Assembly: GCF_027923225.1 (NCBI RefSeq) | Contig: NZ_BSDI01000001.1 | Location: forward strand, 287,946 to 351,945 | From: Phytohabitans aurantiacus | GTDB taxonomy: Bacteria; Actinomycetota; Actinomycetes; Mycobacteriales; Micromonosporaceae | DNA: 64,000 bases | Reading direction: 5' to 3' | In this document: positions 28,323-37,557 of the stretch, in pieces | How positions within the stretch are numbered: the stretch's first letter is position 1 | Layout: every line of letters starts with the position of its first letter | The notes under the pieces: model-generated | Seen by the model: only the letters and a program-made list of their open reading frames with translations | Told to the model about the DNA's origin: nothing | Databases searched by the model: none | Position numbers and translations under genes: made by a program

Positions 28323-31166
28323 GTGAAGTCGCACGGTGACATGCCGGCGGGCAGATCTGGCACGCCCACCGTGACTCAGGAGGAGCCGCCGGCCGACCCG
28401 GAGTCGGAGTCCGACATGGACGCTCGGCCTGGTTCGCCTGCCCCAGAACCGCAGGGTGCTGCCGATGTGACGCCCGATCCCACCGTGGCGTCTCCATCAA
28501 AGACCGCCCCGGTCGCTCCCGCGAACGGCACCACGGCCCACGCCCCACGGTCCGCCTCCGCCGGCGAGACTGCCGAGGAGACTGAGGGGTCCGCCGCAAA
28601 AGCCCGTTCCGACGCGCCGTCCACGGACGCTACCGGCGCAGAACCGAACGCCACCAGCACGGAAAAGGGCGGCCAAGCCGGAGCGGAACCGAACGCCACC
28701 GGCGCGGAAAAGGCCGGCCAAGCCGGCGTAGAACCGGCAGCCACCTCTGATGAGAGCCCAACCGCCGCCCACACGGACGTGGATTCCACCGAGCCCAGCT
28801 CCGGCCCGGAGCCCAGGGACACCGAGCGTCCCGAAACAGCCGGCGCGGAAACGGGCGGCCCGGACCCGGACGAAACGGAAGCAATCAGCGATACTGCACT
28901 CGGAAATCGGGACGGACTAGGCGATATCGGGCGCGCCGATACGACCGAGGTCGAGTTCCCGGAGCTCCGTGCGACGCAGCGGGCAGCTGACGCGGAAACC
29001 GCCGATCTGGCCGCCACAGGCGCCGCCGAGCCCGAAGCTGGCACGACGCCCGAAAGCGACGCACCAACAACCGGCGACGCAGCGCGAGAAAGCGACACAA
29101 CGACCACGGGCGACGCAGCGCCCGAAAGCGACACAACGACCACCGGCGACGTGGCGCGAGAGAGCGACCCAACGCTAGAGATCGACCCAGCACGTGACAG
29201 CGACCCAGCCGATAAAAGTGACCCAGCCGACGAAAGTGACCGGGCGCGTGAACGCGACACGGCGACCGGCAACGCCGAGTTGGGCGACACGATCACGGAA
29301 GCCAACCGTCGAGAACTGACCGATACGACGCTGACCGACGCGACAGCACCGACCGGCACAACGGCATCGATAGCCGCGGTGGCGGAGGCCGATGACGCCA
29401 AGGGTGCTCAGCCGCTCGGGCCGTTGTCTGAGGCGGCCGGTGCGCTCACGACGGCTCTGCAGAGTCTCCGTGCCGCCATCACCTCGGCTACCTACCCGCT
29501 GGCCGTACCGTCGGCTGAGGCGGCGCGCACCGTTGGTGGCTCGCTCGTGGGCCAGCTCGACGATTATCTTATTCCGCGGCTGGCACGGCTGGACGCTCCG
29601 CTTCTCGTGGTCGTGGGTGGCTCGACGGGCGCGGGTAAGTCCACATTGGTCAACAGCTTCGTGCGGGCGGCGGTGAGCCCGGCCGGTGTGCTGCGCCCGA
29701 CCACCCGCACGCCGGTACTGGTCTGCAACCCGATCGACGCCCAATGGTTCCGCCGCGGCGAGTTGCTGCCGGGCCTGACGCGCACCGCCGAGGCGACCAA
29801 CGACCCGCACAGCCTCCAGATTGTCGTCGCGCCCGCGCTCATGCCGGGGTTGGCGTTTCTCGACGCGCCCGACATCGACTCGGTCGTCGATCAAAATAGG
29901 GCGCTCGCCGCCCAGCTTCTCGCGGCGGCCGACCTGTGGCTCTTTGTCACGACGGCGGCCCGGTACGCGGACGCGGTGCCGTGGGACCTGCTGGAGACCG
30001 CACAGTTCCGTGGCACGGTGATCGCCCTCGTGCTCGACCGGGTGCCACCGGAGGCGGCCGTCGAGGTCACCGCTCATCTCGCGGAGATGCTGGCCGCGCA
30101 CCACCTGGCGAACGCCCCGCTGTTCGTGCTGCCGGAGACCGAGATCGACCGGCAGGGGCTGCTGCCGGAACCGGTGACCGAGCCGCTGCGTGACTGGTTC
30201 GATCGGCTGGCGACCGACGTGGCCGCTCGGGCGACGGTGGTGCGGCAGACGCTCGACGGTGCGCTGGCGGCGCTCGTTCCGGTGGTCGGCGAGCTGGCCG
30301 GGGCGGCCGACGAGCAGGTGGAAGCCGCCACGGTGCTGCAGGACCGGGTGGGAGCGGCGTACCGCACCGCCCGCCGCACGGTGGAAAACGGCGTACAGGA
30401 CGGCAGGCTGCTGCGCGGTGAAGTGCTGGCGCGGTGGCAGGAGTTCGTGGGCACCGGCGAGCTGATGCGCACCCTGGAGGCTCGCGTGGGCCGGGTACGC
30501 GACCGGGTGGTGGCGGTGCTGACCGGCCGGCCGGCACCGGGGCGGCAGCTGCAGTCGGCGATCGAGGCCAACCTGGTGACCTTGATCCGGGGCGCCGCCG
30601 CCGACGCCGCCGACCAGGCGTACACCGGATGGCTCGCGCACCCGGCCGGCTCCGCGCTGCTCGATCCGTCGTTGGGCCGGCCGTCGCCAGACCTGCCGGA
30701 GCGCGCGGAGCGGCTGGTACGTGACTGGCAGCGCGCGGTGCTGGAGTTGATCCGGACCGAAGCGAGCGGCAAGCGGGCCGTGGCACGGGGCGCCGCCTAC
30801 GCGGTAAACGCCACCGGCCTCCTCGTGATGATCGGCGTGTTCGCGTCGACGGCGTTCATCCCGACCGGAGCCGAGGTGGCGGTGGCCGGCGGCACGACCG
30901 TGGCGGCGCAGAAGGTACTCGAAGCGATCTTCGGCGACCAGGCCATCCGTACCCTCGCCACCAAGGCCCGTGAAGACCTGCTCGCGCGGGTCGACGCGCT
31001 GCTGGACGCGGAGGCCGCGCGGTATGGCGACCGGATCGCCGGTGCCGGCATCGGCACCGACCCGGGCCAGGCCCTGCGCGACGCCGCGTCGCGCGTGGAG
31101 CGGGCGCGCGCGGAAGCGGCGCTCACCGAAGGCGCACCGCTAGCCCTGCCGGAGATCAAGTCATGA
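28323..31166 (+). CDS. Dynamin-like GTPase with long acidic repetitive N-terminus
   Basis: The 947-residue protein has an N-terminal 360 residues of low-complexity Asp/Glu/Thr/Ala including tandem repeats, then a GTPase domain with P-loop GGSTGAGKSTLVNS (about residue 438), switch TTRTP and DAPDIDSV, a long helical middle, and one or two membrane helices (GLLVMIGVFASTAFIP) near the C-terminus. This matches bacterial dynamin-like proteins; in Streptomyces the adjacent DynA/DynB pair acts at sporulation septa. The GTPase gene at 31243 is directly downstream. The start is uncertain: GTG 28323, ATG 28341 and GTG 28371 are in frame and none has a ribosome site. Confidence 0.8.
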   Translation: MKSHGDMPAGRSGTPTVTQEEPPADPESESDMDARPGSPAPEPQGAADVTPDPTVASPSKTAPVAPANGTTAHAPRSASAGETAEETEGSAAKARSDAPSTDATGAEPNATSTEKGGQAGAEPNATGAEKAGQAGVEPAATSDESPTAAHTDVDSTEPSSGPEPRDTERPETAGAETGGPDPDETEAISDTALGNRDGLGDIGRADTTEVEFPELRATQRAADAETADLAATGAAEPEAGTTPESDAPTTGDAARESDTTTTGDAAPESDTTTTGDVARESDPTLEIDPARDSDPADKSDPADESDRARERDTATGNAELGDTITEANRRELTDTTLTDATAPTGTTASIAAVAEADDAKGAQPLGPLSEAAGALTTALQSLRAAITSATYPLAVPSAEAARTVGGSLVGQLDDYLIPRLARLDAPLLVVVGGSTGAGKSTLVNSFVRAAVSPAGVLRPTTRTPVLVCNPIDAQWFRRGELLPGLTRTAEATNDPHSLQIVVAPALMPGLAFLDAPDIDSVVDQNRALAAQLLAAADLWLFVTTAARYADAVPWDLLETAQFRGTVIALVLDRVPPEAAVEVTAHLAEMLAAHHLANAPLFVLPETEIDRQGLLPEPVTEPLRDWFDRLATDVAARATVVRQTLDGALAALVPVVGELAGAADEQVEAATVLQDRVGAAYRTARRTVENGVQDGRLLRGEVLARWQEFVGTGELMRTLEARVGRVRDRVVAVLTGRPAPGRQLQSAIEANLVTLIRGAAADAADQAYTGWLAHPAGSALLDPSLGRPSPDLPERAERLVRDWQRAVLELIRTEASGKRAVARGAAYAVNATGLLVMIGVFASTAFIPTGAEVAVAGGTTVAAQKVLEAIFGDQAIRTLATKAREDLLARVDALLDAEAARYGDRIAGAGIGTDPGQALRDAASRVERARAEAALTEGAPLALPEIKS
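29052..29159 (+). repeat. Three 36-bp tandem repeats inside the dynamin-like gene
   Basis: Three units begin at 29052, 29088 and 29124 and encode variants of ESDTTTTGDAAR. A second, 45-bp repeat encoding EPNAT(S/G)xEKxGQAGxEP lies near 28640-28730. Both keep the frame, so the linker length can change by slippage without breaking the gene. Confidence 0.85.
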
Positions 31167-31242
31167 GCGAGCGAAGCGAGCGAATCATCAGGCACAGCGC
31201 GCTTGGAGCCTCATGGCCGCCCGGAGCGAAGCGAGGACGGCC

Positions 31243-32898
31243 ATGAGCGTACTGAGCAGGCTCCGTGGCGAGCATCGCATCGACGCCGAGCGGCTGGCGG
31301 CCCGGATCGACGCGATCGACCGGTTCATCAAGGTGGTCGACGGTCACCTGCCCGAGCAGCGCCTGATCGCGGCGCACACCACTGTGGAGCGTGCCGGCGC
31401 CCGGCTGGCGCTGTCGCGCGACCACACCGTCGTAGCGCTCGCGGGCGCTACGGGCAGCGGCAAGTCCAGCCTCTTCAACGCCCTGGCCCGGCTCGACCTG
31501 TCACCGGTCGGCGTGCGCCGTCCCACGACGGGCATGGCTCACGCGTGTGTCTGGGGCAACCTGCAGGGCGCCAACCGGCTGCTCGACTGGGTGGGCGTGC
31601 TGCCGCGGCACCGGTTCATCCGCGAGAGCGCGCTGGACGGCGACGACGAGGCGGCGCTGCGCGGGCTGGTCCTGCTCGACCTGCCCGACTTCGACTCGGT
31701 GGAGCGCTCGCACCGGTTGGAGGTGGACCGGCTGCTCGGCCTCGTCGACCTGGTGATCTGGGTCGTCGACCCGCAGAAGTACGCCGACCGCGTGGTGCAC
31801 ACCCGGTACCTGCAGGAGTTCCGCCGGCACAAGGATGTCACGGTCGTCGTGCTGAACCAGGTCGACCGGCTGCCGCCTGACGAGATCGAGCCCGTCCTCG
31901 ACGACCTGCGCCGGCTGCTCGACGAAGACGAGCTCGACGGCGTACCGATGCTCGCCACGACCGCTCTCAACCAGGCTGCCATGGGGGATCTGCGCGCCCT
32001 GCTGGAGCACACGGTGGCGGAGCGCCAGGCGTCGCTGCGACGGCTGGCCGGCGACGTCGACGGTGTCGCCGAGCAGCTGTCCGATGTGGTCGGTCCGGCG
32101 GTGGCCGAAGACGAGATCGACCGCGCGACGGTGCGCACGCTCACGGACGCGCTGGCCGCCTCGGCGGGAGTGCCGGCGGTGGCTGAGGCGACCGAGCGGG
32201 CGTACCGGCACCGGGCGGCGCAGACGACGGGCTGGCCGCTGATCCGTGGCTGGCGCCGGCTGCGTCCCGACCCGCTGCGCCGGCTGCACCTGCCGAGCGG
32301 CCCGGTCACGGAAGGCACCCCGATCGGCGCGACCTCGGTGCCGGATCCGACCGCCGCACAGCGCGCCGCCGTCGGCCTGGCGGTGCGCACCGTCGCCGAT
32401 CGGGCGGCCGCGTCGCTGCCCGACCCGTGGGCCAACGCGCTCAACACGGCGGCCCGTTCCCGCCTCGGCGACGTACCGGACGCGCTCGACCGCGCGGTGG
32501 CCGGCACCGACCTGCGGATGGATCACACGCCGGTCTGGTGGCGGCTGATCGGCGGCATCCAGTGGCTGGTCACGCTCGCGGCTGTGGTCGGGCTGGGCTG
32601 GCTGGTCACGGGGTACGTGGTGCGGGCGCTCGGCCTGCCCGCGCTGGAGTACCCGAAGGTGGGCGCCGTGCCGCTGCCGACCGTGTTGCTAGTCGGCGGA
32701 CTGCTCGCCGGTCTCGTGGTGAACTTCCTGGTCAAGCCCCTGATCCGGCACGCCGCCCGGCGGGCCCGCCGCCGCGCGGAGAACCGCCTGCGCGGCGCCG
32801 TCACCGGGGTGGCTCGGGAGTACGTGGTGGCGCCGGTGCGATCGGTGCTCCACGCGTACGCCGAGGCACGGGAGGCGCTGGCCATCGCCAGGTCATGA
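31243..32898 (+). CDS. Second dynamin-like GTPase (DynB-type)
   Basis: The 551-residue protein has the GTPase motifs in order: P-loop GATGSGKSSLFNAL (about residue 68), switch RRPTTG, LDLPDFDSVE and NQVDRLP (G4, N-x-V-D), then helices, and two membrane helices in the last 130 residues (WLVTLAAVVGLGWLV and PTVLLVGGLLAGLVVNFL) followed by an Arg-rich tail. Together with the preceding gene it resembles the DynA/DynB pair. ATG 31243 follows GCGAGGA; the upstream in-frame ATG 31213 lies in a repeat-like segment. The following gene overlaps by ATGA. Confidence 0.82.
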   Translation: MSVLSRLRGEHRIDAERLAARIDAIDRFIKVVDGHLPEQRLIAAHTTVERAGARLALSRDHTVVALAGATGSGKSSLFNALARLDLSPVGVRRPTTGMAHACVWGNLQGANRLLDWVGVLPRHRFIRESALDGDDEAALRGLVLLDLPDFDSVERSHRLEVDRLLGLVDLVIWVVDPQKYADRVVHTRYLQEFRRHKDVTVVVLNQVDRLPPDEIEPVLDDLRRLLDEDELDGVPMLATTALNQAAMGDLRALLEHTVAERQASLRRLAGDVDGVAEQLSDVVGPAVAEDEIDRATVRTLTDALAASAGVPAVAEATERAYRHRAAQTTGWPLIRGWRRLRPDPLRRLHLPSGPVTEGTPIGATSVPDPTAAQRAAVGLAVRTVADRAAASLPDPWANALNTAARSRLGDVPDALDRAVAGTDLRMDHTPVWWRLIGGIQWLVTLAAVVGLGWLVTGYVVRALGLPALEYPKVGAVPLPTVLLVGGLLAGLVVNFLVKPLIRHAARRARRRAENRLRGAVTGVAREYVVAPVRSVLHAYAEAREALAIARS

Positions 32899-33302
32899 AC
32901 CGGCTCGTCCGCGGTGGTTTGCTGCTTCTCGGCGGCCTGCACCTCTCGTGGGGCGTGCCGGCGGTGCTGGCGCCACGGTGGTTCTTCGACACGTTCCCCG
33001 GATTCGGGCGCGCCTGGACGGCGGCGTATCCGCCTTATAACGCCCATCTCGTGACGGACCTGGGTGCCACGTTCCTGACGCTGGGCGTACTCCTTCTCCT
33101 GGCGGCGTGGTTCGCGGACCGCAGGGTGACCGCGGTGGTCCTGGCCGGTGTGCTGGTGTTCTCGACCCTGCACCTGGCGTTCCACGCGCGCCACCACGGC
33201 GAGCTGGCCGGCGGCGATCTGACCGCGAGCCTCGCCGCCCTCGTGCTCGGCGTACTCATGCCGATAGCGCTTCTCGTATTGGATAGGCGAAACCGGGCGT
33301 AA
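32895..33302 (+). CDS. Small membrane protein, four helices
   Basis: This 135-residue hydrophobic protein has four predicted helices and a short Arg-rich end. Its ATG overlaps the stop of the second dynamin-like gene (ATGA), so it is translationally coupled. It resembles DUF4345-type proteins but I cannot assign it firmly. Membership of the dynamin operon suggests a membrane-remodelling partner (inference). Confidence 0.75.
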   Translation: MNRLVRGGLLLLGGLHLSWGVPAVLAPRWFFDTFPGFGRAWTAAYPPYNAHLVTDLGATFLTLGVLLLLAAWFADRRVTAVVLAGVLVFSTLHLAFHARHHGELAGGDLTASLAALVLGVLMPIALLVLDRRNRA

Positions 33303-33311
33303 GGTCTGCTC

Positions 33312-34514
33312 ATGGCCACGCCTACGACCCCCTACGACGCGGTGCTCCAGGCCGCGCGCGACGTGACCAAGCTGGACTGCGCGCTCGACGCGGAGATGCT
33401 GGCGACGGCGCTGCTCGGCAGCGTCTACGCGGTGGCCGAAGACGATCGGGCGGAAGCGGTGCGTGAGTTCGTGGCCGAGTTCCTGACCGCGACGTCGCGC
33501 CGCCGCACGGCGGCGGCGACCACGATCCGCGAGGTCTTCGCCCGTCTCGTGCCGGAGGCGTCGGGCGCCGCGGGGGTGAAGCGCGGCGCGCAGGCACCGG
33601 CATGGGTGGGTGAGATCGGCCGGGTACAGGTGACCGGCTGCTACGCCTACGGCGACGTGTACGGCGACCAGACGTCGTACCTGGCCACGTTCGCGTACGA
33701 CGATCATGAGGCCGGCGGCCCTGAGCATGCCGTCGTAGCCCTCGTCGACCACAACATCGGCATCACCAAGGACGTCTTCGTGGGCGGGCCCGCCGCCGGC
33801 ATCGTCGAGCGGGTGCGGGAGATGTGCGCGGGCGACGAGCTGACCTGGTTCCGCGAGGAGGATCCGCGGCGGCTACGCGCCGAGGTGGCCCGCCACCTGC
33901 GCATCACCGACGGGCTGAGCAACCTGCCGGATGAGGGCTCGCTCGCCACCGACCGCGCGCTGGCCGGCGCCCGGCTCGCGCTGCTGCCCGCTCCCACGCT
34001 GGCTCCCGTCAGCGCCGAGCCGCTCTCGTCCGACGAGCGCACCCTGCTCGTACGGCGGTTTCTCGACTCGTCGGAGGCGGCCCGTTTCGGCCTGACCCAC
34101 GTGAGCGAGGCCGAACTGCCGTCGCTGCACTTCTGCATCAGCCTGGTCCTGGACCACGCGGTCAGCTTCGCCGAGCCCGACCCGATGCGGTGGAGCCCTG
34201 CCGTCGCCAGCCTCTTCCTGCTCGACTGGGTGCACCGGCGCGCCGTGCTCGACATGGACGACGCGGCGATGCTGCCGAGGGTGACACGCGCGTGGGCCGC
34301 CTACGCCTGCCGCCAACGTGGCCTGCCGCCGACCGCCCAGTCGCAGACGGACACGGCGATCGAGGAGATGATCCCCGAGTTCGTGCGGCTGTACACGACT
34401 GGAGAGCGGCGCAGCCCGGCAACAGCGGCCGTGGCGCAGCTCATCGCCGACGGCGTCGACCCCAGCGACCCGGACGCCCTCGACAGGTGGATCGAGGCAC
34501 ACCGCGACCAGTAG
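33312..34514 (+). CDS. Conserved hypothetical protein, possible regulator or adaptor
   Basis: The 400-residue cytosolic protein is largely helical with alternating charged segments and a central beta patch (VTGCYAYGDVYGDQTSYLATFAYDDHEAG). A VALVDHNIGITKDVFVG strand follows. I recognise no catalytic motif. The ATG at 33312 comes nine bases after the previous stop, so it is the last gene of the dynamin-like operon. Proteins of this length beside actinobacterial GTPase pairs are of unknown function. Confidence 0.7.
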   Translation: MATPTTPYDAVLQAARDVTKLDCALDAEMLATALLGSVYAVAEDDRAEAVREFVAEFLTATSRRRTAAATTIREVFARLVPEASGAAGVKRGAQAPAWVGEIGRVQVTGCYAYGDVYGDQTSYLATFAYDDHEAGGPEHAVVALVDHNIGITKDVFVGGPAAGIVERVREMCAGDELTWFREEDPRRLRAEVARHLRITDGLSNLPDEGSLATDRALAGARLALLPAPTLAPVSAEPLSSDERTLLVRRFLDSSEAARFGLTHVSEAELPSLHFCISLVLDHAVSFAEPDPMRWSPAVASLFLLDWVHRRAVLDMDDAAMLPRVTRAWAAYACRQRGLPPTAQSQTDTAIEEMIPEFVRLYTTGERRSPATAAVAQLIADGVDPSDPDALDRWIEAHRDQ

Positions 34515-34532
34515 TCAAACCGCGCCCAACAG

Positions 34533-35207
34533 TCAGGGCGTCGGGCACAGTGACCCGGGTAGCGCCGGCCACGACGGCATGTGTGACGGCGGGTGGGGCG
34601 GCCGGGGCAACTGCGGCAGCGTCGGATGCGGCACCGGCGGCCACCAGGGCGTCGGCTGGTGCGACGGCGGGTGCGTCGGCTCGGGCGGGAGCGTGGTCGG
34701 CACGGGCGGGCGGGGTGCGGGCGCGGACTCCGTCGGCGCGGGCTGCCGTGGCTGCTCCGGCCGTTTCCCGATAGCGCCCGGCCGGCGCGCGTCCCGTTTC
34801 ACCGGCCGCCGGTTCGCGGGCAGTCCTGGAGCCGCGTGCGCGGCGGCTGGCTCGTCGCTCGGCGTCGGTGCCGGGGGGACGATCACCGGCCCGGTGGGCG
34901 GTAAGGCGATGAAGGGCAGGGCGCTCTCCGGCGCGCCCGGGCCCGTGACGCTGCCGGCTCCGCTGGGGACGCCCGCACCTATCGCGACCAGGATCGGCAG
35001 GGACGCCATGGTTGCGAGCATGATCACAACTACCGCGTCTCGCCGGACGGGTCCGGAAAATCCCGGTCCCCGGTGGAGACCAGCCGTCCAGCGGTGGCGC
35101 GAATACACCGCAGCAGCGTGGCGTATCAGCCCAAACTTCGCTAGCGCCGCAGAGCGTGTCGGAATGCCAACTTTCAGACTCGACGCGCTCGGGATTGTCG
35201 AGGTCAC
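34533..35207 (-). CDS. Proline-rich membrane-anchored or secreted protein
   Basis: The 224-residue product has about 60 polar residues, one hydrophobic helix (about residues 61-78, MLATMASLPILVAIGAGV), then an extracytoplasmic Pro/Ala/Thr-rich tail of 145 residues (many HPPSHQP and PPHPP elements). I know no family. GTG 35207 follows GAGGTGAGGGTGG; a 35333 start is also in frame but its translation looks noncoding. It is convergent with the preceding gene (18 bases). Confidence 0.55.
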   Translation of the reverse strand: MTSTIPSASSLKVGIPTRSAALAKFGLIRHAAAVYSRHRWTAGLHRGPGFSGPVRRDAVVVIMLATMASLPILVAIGAGVPSGAGSVTGPGAPESALPFIALPPTGPVIVPPAPTPSDEPAAAHAAPGLPANRRPVKRDARRPGAIGKRPEQPRQPAPTESAPAPRPPVPTTLPPEPTHPPSHQPTPWWPPVPHPTLPQLPRPPHPPSHMPSWPALPGSLCPTP

Positions 35208-35437
35208 ACTGTGGCCACCCTCACCACCTCTGCGAATATGGACGCGATGGCAATGCGGCCGTAATCTCCGCCCACCAGCGGTGAGCAGGCCGCGCGGCCG
35301 TCGGCCCCACGCACGACCCGCGCGGCAACCCACACCCGGGCTAGGCGCGGCAAGGAGAAGCCTGCCGAGGCAGGCCTGACACGCTGCGCGGTCCGGGACA
35401 CCCCCGGCAGCGCCGCACCGACGACAGGGAGAGACCG

Positions 35438-36571
35438 ATGACGAAGGGCAGGGGCGCCGGCGGGGAATCCGCGCCGGAGTTCGTCCAGTTACTCACCCCG
35501 GACGGCGAGCGGATCGACAAGGTGACGGGCGCCGACGGCGTCGAGTACACGGTCGACTTCACCGACGACGAATACCGCGGGCTGTACCGCGATCTCGTGG
35601 TGGTCCGCAAGCTGGACGCCGAGGCGACCGCGCTCCAGCGCCAGGGTGAGCTGGGCATCTGGGCAAGCCTGCTCGGGCAGGAGGCGGCGCAGGTCGGATC
35701 CGGCCGGGCGCTGCGCCAGCAAGACATGGCCTTTCCCACCTACCGTGAGCACGGGGTGCTCTACTGCCGCGGCATCGACCCGATCATGCCGCTGAGCCTC
35801 TTCCGGGGCGTCGACCACGGAGCCTGGGACCCGAACCAGTTCCGCTTCAACATGTACACGATCGTCATCGGCGCGCAGACGTTGCACGCGACCGGATACG
35901 CCATGGGCATCACCAAGGACGGCAAGGTCGGCAACGACGACGGCGAGGCGGTGATCGCGTACTTCGGTGACGGCGCCAGCGCGCAGGGCGACGTCAACGA
36001 GGCGTTCATCTGGGCCAGCGTCTTCAACGCGCCGATCGTCTTCTTCTGCCAGAACAACCAGTACGCGATCTCGGAGCCGATCGAGAAGCAGACCCGGGTG
36101 CCGCTGTACCAGCGGGCGTCCGGCTTCGGCTTCCCGGGCGTACGGGTCGACGGCAACGACGTGCTCGCCTCGTACGCGGTCACCCGGGCCGCCCTCGACC
36201 ACGCCCGCCACGGCCAGGGTCCGACCCTGATCGAGGCGTACACCTACCGGATGGGCGCGCACACCACCACCGACGACCCGACCCGGTACCGGATGGCCGG
36301 CGAGGTGGAGTCCTGGCAGGCCAGAGACCCGATCGCGCGGGTCCGGGCGTTCATCGCCAAGCAGCAGATCGCCGGCGACGACTTCTTCACCGAGGTCGAC
36401 GAGCTCGCCCGCCGCGAGTCGCTGGCCCTGCGCGAGCGCGTGCTCGCCATGCCAGACCCCGACCCGCTGACGATCTTCGAGCACGTCTACCCGCACGGGT
36501 CGCCCCTGATCGACTCCCAACGGCAGGGCTTCGCCGAGTACATGGACTCGTTCGAGGGGAGCTCGCACTGA
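35438..36571 (+). CDS. 2-oxoacid dehydrogenase E1 component, alpha subunit
   Basis: With the beta subunit this thiamine-diphosphate enzyme decarboxylates a 2-oxo acid and acylates the E2 lipoyl group. The 377-residue protein has the TPP motif GDGASAQGDVNEAFIWASVFNAPIVFFCQNNQ, the Ser-rich loop RMGAHTTTDDPTRYR and QGELGIWASLLGQEAAQVGS. The substrate may be pyruvate or branched-chain 2-oxo acids; short E1 alpha/beta genes of this type in actinobacteria mostly serve branched-chain acids (BkdA). ATG 35438 follows GGGAGAG. The stop and the next ATG overlap (TGATG). Confidence 0.92.
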   Translation: MTKGRGAGGESAPEFVQLLTPDGERIDKVTGADGVEYTVDFTDDEYRGLYRDLVVVRKLDAEATALQRQGELGIWASLLGQEAAQVGSGRALRQQDMAFPTYREHGVLYCRGIDPIMPLSLFRGVDHGAWDPNQFRFNMYTIVIGAQTLHATGYAMGITKDGKVGNDDGEAVIAYFGDGASAQGDVNEAFIWASVFNAPIVFFCQNNQYAISEPIEKQTRVPLYQRASGFGFPGVRVDGNDVLASYAVTRAALDHARHGQGPTLIEAYTYRMGAHTTTDDPTRYRMAGEVESWQARDPIARVRAFIAKQQIAGDDFFTEVDELARRESLALRERVLAMPDPDPLTIFEHVYPHGSPLIDSQRQGFAEYMDSFEGSSH

Positions 36572-37557
36572 TGGCCGAGAAGCTCACCATCGGCAAGGCG
36601 CTCAACCTGGGCCTGCGTCGCGCCCTCGAGGCGGACCCCAAGGTACTGATCATGGGCGAAGACGTCGGCAAGCTCGGCGGCGTCTTCCGCATCACCGACG
36701 GTCTCCAGAAGGACTTCGGCGAGGAGCGGGTCATCGACACCCCGCTCGCCGAGTCCGGCATCATCGGCACCGCTGTAGGCCTCGCGATCCGGGGCTACCG
36801 GCCGGTCTGCGAGATCCAGTTCGACGGTTTCGTCTACCCCGCGTACGACCAGATCGTGTCGCAGGTGGCGAAGATGCACTACCGCTCGCAGGGGCGGGTC
36901 AAGATGCCCATGGTCATCCGCATCCCGTTCGGCGGTGGCATCGGGGCGGTCGAGCACCACTCCGAGTCGCCCGAGGCGTACTTCGCGCACACCGCCGGCC
37001 TCAAGGTCGTCTCCTGTGCGACGCCGGAAGACGCGTACGTGATGATCCAGCAGGCGGTGGCCTCCGACGACCCGATCGTCTTCCTGGAGCCCAAGCGCCG
37101 GTACTACGAAAAGGGTGACGTCGAGGTCGACGCCGACCTCGCTGGCGCGTACCCGCTGCATGCCTCCCGCGTCGCACGTCCCGGCACCGACGTGACCGTG
37201 CTCGCCTACGGGCCTATGGTTCGCACCGCGCTCGACGCGGCGAACGCCGCGTCGGCCGACGGCCGGGAGCTCGAGGTCATCGACCTGCGCACGCTCTCGC
37301 CGCTCGACCTCGACCCGGTCTTCGAGTCGGTGCGCCGCACCGGCCGCTGCGTGGTCGTGCACGAAGCACCGTCCAACGTGGGCCTCGGCGCCGAGCTCGC
37401 CGCCCGGATCACCGAGCAGTGCTTCTACTCGCTGGAGGCGCCGGTGCTGCGGGTGACCGGCTACGACACGCCCTATCCGGCCGCCCGGCTGGAGGAAGAG
37501 TTCCTGCCCGACCTCGACAGGGTGCTCGACGCCGTCGACCGCACCTTCGGGTGGTGA
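36571..37557 (+). CDS. 2-oxoacid dehydrogenase E1 component, beta subunit
   Basis: The 328-residue beta subunit has the transketolase fold with LIMGEDVGKLGGVF, the FDGFVYPAYDQIVSQ segment, RIPFGGGIGAVEHHSESPEAYFAHTAGL, and the C-terminal domain VHEAPSNVGLGAELAARI. ATG 36571 overlaps the alpha subunit stop by one base and its own stop overlaps the E2 GTG start. Forms the alpha2-beta2 E1 with the preceding gene. Confidence 0.95.
   Translation: MAEKLTIGKALNLGLRRALEADPKVLIMGEDVGKLGGVFRITDGLQKDFGEERVIDTPLAESGIIGTAVGLAIRGYRPVCEIQFDGFVYPAYDQIVSQVAKMHYRSQGRVKMPMVIRIPFGGGIGAVEHHSESPEAYFAHTAGLKVVSCATPEDAYVMIQQAVASDDPIVFLEPKRRYYEKGDVEVDADLAGAYPLHASRVARPGTDVTVLAYGPMVRTALDAANAASADGRELEVIDLRTLSPLDLDPVFESVRRTGRCVVVHEAPSNVGLGAELAARITEQCFYSLEAPVLRVTGYDTPYPAARLEEEFLPDLDRVLDAVDRTFGW

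Noticed and set aside
27850..28599. 249-codon minus-strand open frame in the gene-free zone
   Set aside because: Arg/Pro low complexity, overlaps the dynamin-like gene start and passes through 9-bp and palindromic repeats.
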